Shown here piece after piece: positions 63,669 to 64,000 of a stretch of DNA of 64,000 nt. Location: the NCBI GenBank assembly GCA_024233865.1, contig JACKPA010000003.1:62001-126000 (forward strand), read 5' to 3'. Within the stretch, counting starts at the first letter, position 1. Each line of letters starts with the position of its first letter. The notes under the pieces were generated by a model that searched no databases, had not been told where the DNA came from, and saw only the letters and a list, made by a program, of their open reading frames with translations. This DNA comes from Leptospiraceae bacterium. GTDB taxonomy: Bacteria; Spirochaetota; Leptospiria; Leptospirales; Leptospiraceae. The translations under genes and the position numbers were made by a program.

Positions 63669-64000
63669 ATGAATGAAATAATTCTAAAACCAATTGAAAG
63701 TCCAAATTACTCAAAAGAGGGAAGCAAATACGATCGCTTGATAGCATCAGGGGTCTCTTTTTTGTGCTGGTTAAGCCCAATGGTAGGTATGGGAATGTTT
63801 TTCCCTATTGGAGCGCTTATACTTTACCGAAATAACCAAAAAATCCGAATAGCAGCTTTTCACTCCTTTATATTCCAGCTAGTGATATATGTTATCTTTT
63901 ATCCCTTAGAGCTTTTTACCTATATTAGTGATGCAACTGATGCTATGGTGAGTAATTTTATAGTTAAAACTGCCTTACTTATACTTATTAGCGTAATCAG
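63669..64000 (+). CDS. DUF4870-like membrane protein, N-terminal part
   Basis: From ATG 63669, 110 codons lie before the right edge of the window. The translation has hydrophilic N-terminus KPIESPNYSKEGSKYDRL, then transmembrane segments: ASGVSFLCWLSPMVG...FFPIGALILY, FHSFIFQLVIYVIFYPLEL, and the start of a third. The pattern 'P-hG-h-hhY...(K)IRxHAxQShhh' is that of DUF4870/Tic20-like small membrane proteins. The distal end is missing. The start is not preceded by a strong ribosome site. Function unknown. Confidence 0.55.
   Translation, partial: MNEIILKPIESPNYSKEGSKYDRLIASGVSFLCWLSPMVGMGMFFPIGALILYRNNQKIRIAAFHSFIFQLVIYVIFYPLELFTYISDATDAMVSNFIVKTALLILISVI

Overview
The window is AT-rich DNA, roughly one third G+C by eye. 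It reads like the chromosome of a spirochaete near the Leptospiraceae. The pointers are lipoproteins with loose lipoboxes (C preceded by S, G or N), sensors of the 7TMR-DISM type, class III cyclases fused to hybrid kinases, several SpoIIE/PP2C phosphatases, an OmpL-like porin and many TTG starts. No rRNA, tRNA or CRISPR array was found, so the taxonomic placement is inference.

Layout. 1-5.0 kb: the end of a carboxypeptidase-regulatory-like protein, a lipoprotein, a minus-strand operon (HD-GYP-like protein, unknown protein, outer-membrane protein) and a PD-(D/E)XK-like protein. 5.1-10 kb: a glycosyltransferase carrying an in-frame 48-bp perfect palindrome, ClpS, a PrsW-type protease, a frame-shifted AAA ATPase and an SDR oxidoreductase. 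10-16 kb: a Uma2 remnant, ileS, a second PrsW-like protein, an internally deleted cyclase pseudogene and a small acidic protein. 16-22.4 kb: a MITE-like element, then a tripartite RND efflux operon. 22.6-30.4 kb: a 7TMR-DISM/histidine kinase/receiver/cyclase protein, a DUF1801 protein, an MBL/cNMP/hemerythrin fusion and an anchored beta-propeller.

30.4-36.7 kb is the accessory zone. It has three Uma2-family genes in ~1-kb units bounded by direct repeats, nested inverted repeats, decayed coding DNA and a DUF4143 ATPase. 36.7-43.8 kb is housekeeping and envelope: uvrA, fumC with a coupled secreted protein, and a porin with a lipoprotein.

43.8-56.3 kb holds the most unusual locus. A lone Cas10/Csm1-family protein has an intact GGDD palm motif and zinc ribbon but no recognisable HD nuclease motif. 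It sits 7 bp upstream of a GAF-GAF-SpoIIE phosphatase. Divergent from them lies a 1,982-residue Ser/Thr kinase/ATPase/histidine kinase/receiver protein, followed by a REC-histidine kinase and a REC-PAS-GGDEF protein. No csm2-5, cas6, cas1/2 or CRISPR repeats are in the window. I infer a Cas10-derived nucleotide signal feeding a phosphatase/kinase network rather than ordinary type III CRISPR immunity.

56.4-63.7 kb: a lipoprotein, a membrane-anchored 7TMR-DISM/AraC regulator, and an operon of a heme-binding-type chemoreceptor, a FIST protein and a SpoIIE phosphatase. A DUF4870-like membrane protein runs off the right edge. Across the window, palindromic repeats (two families plus a MITE-like element) and homopolymer frameshifts show active genome remodelling.
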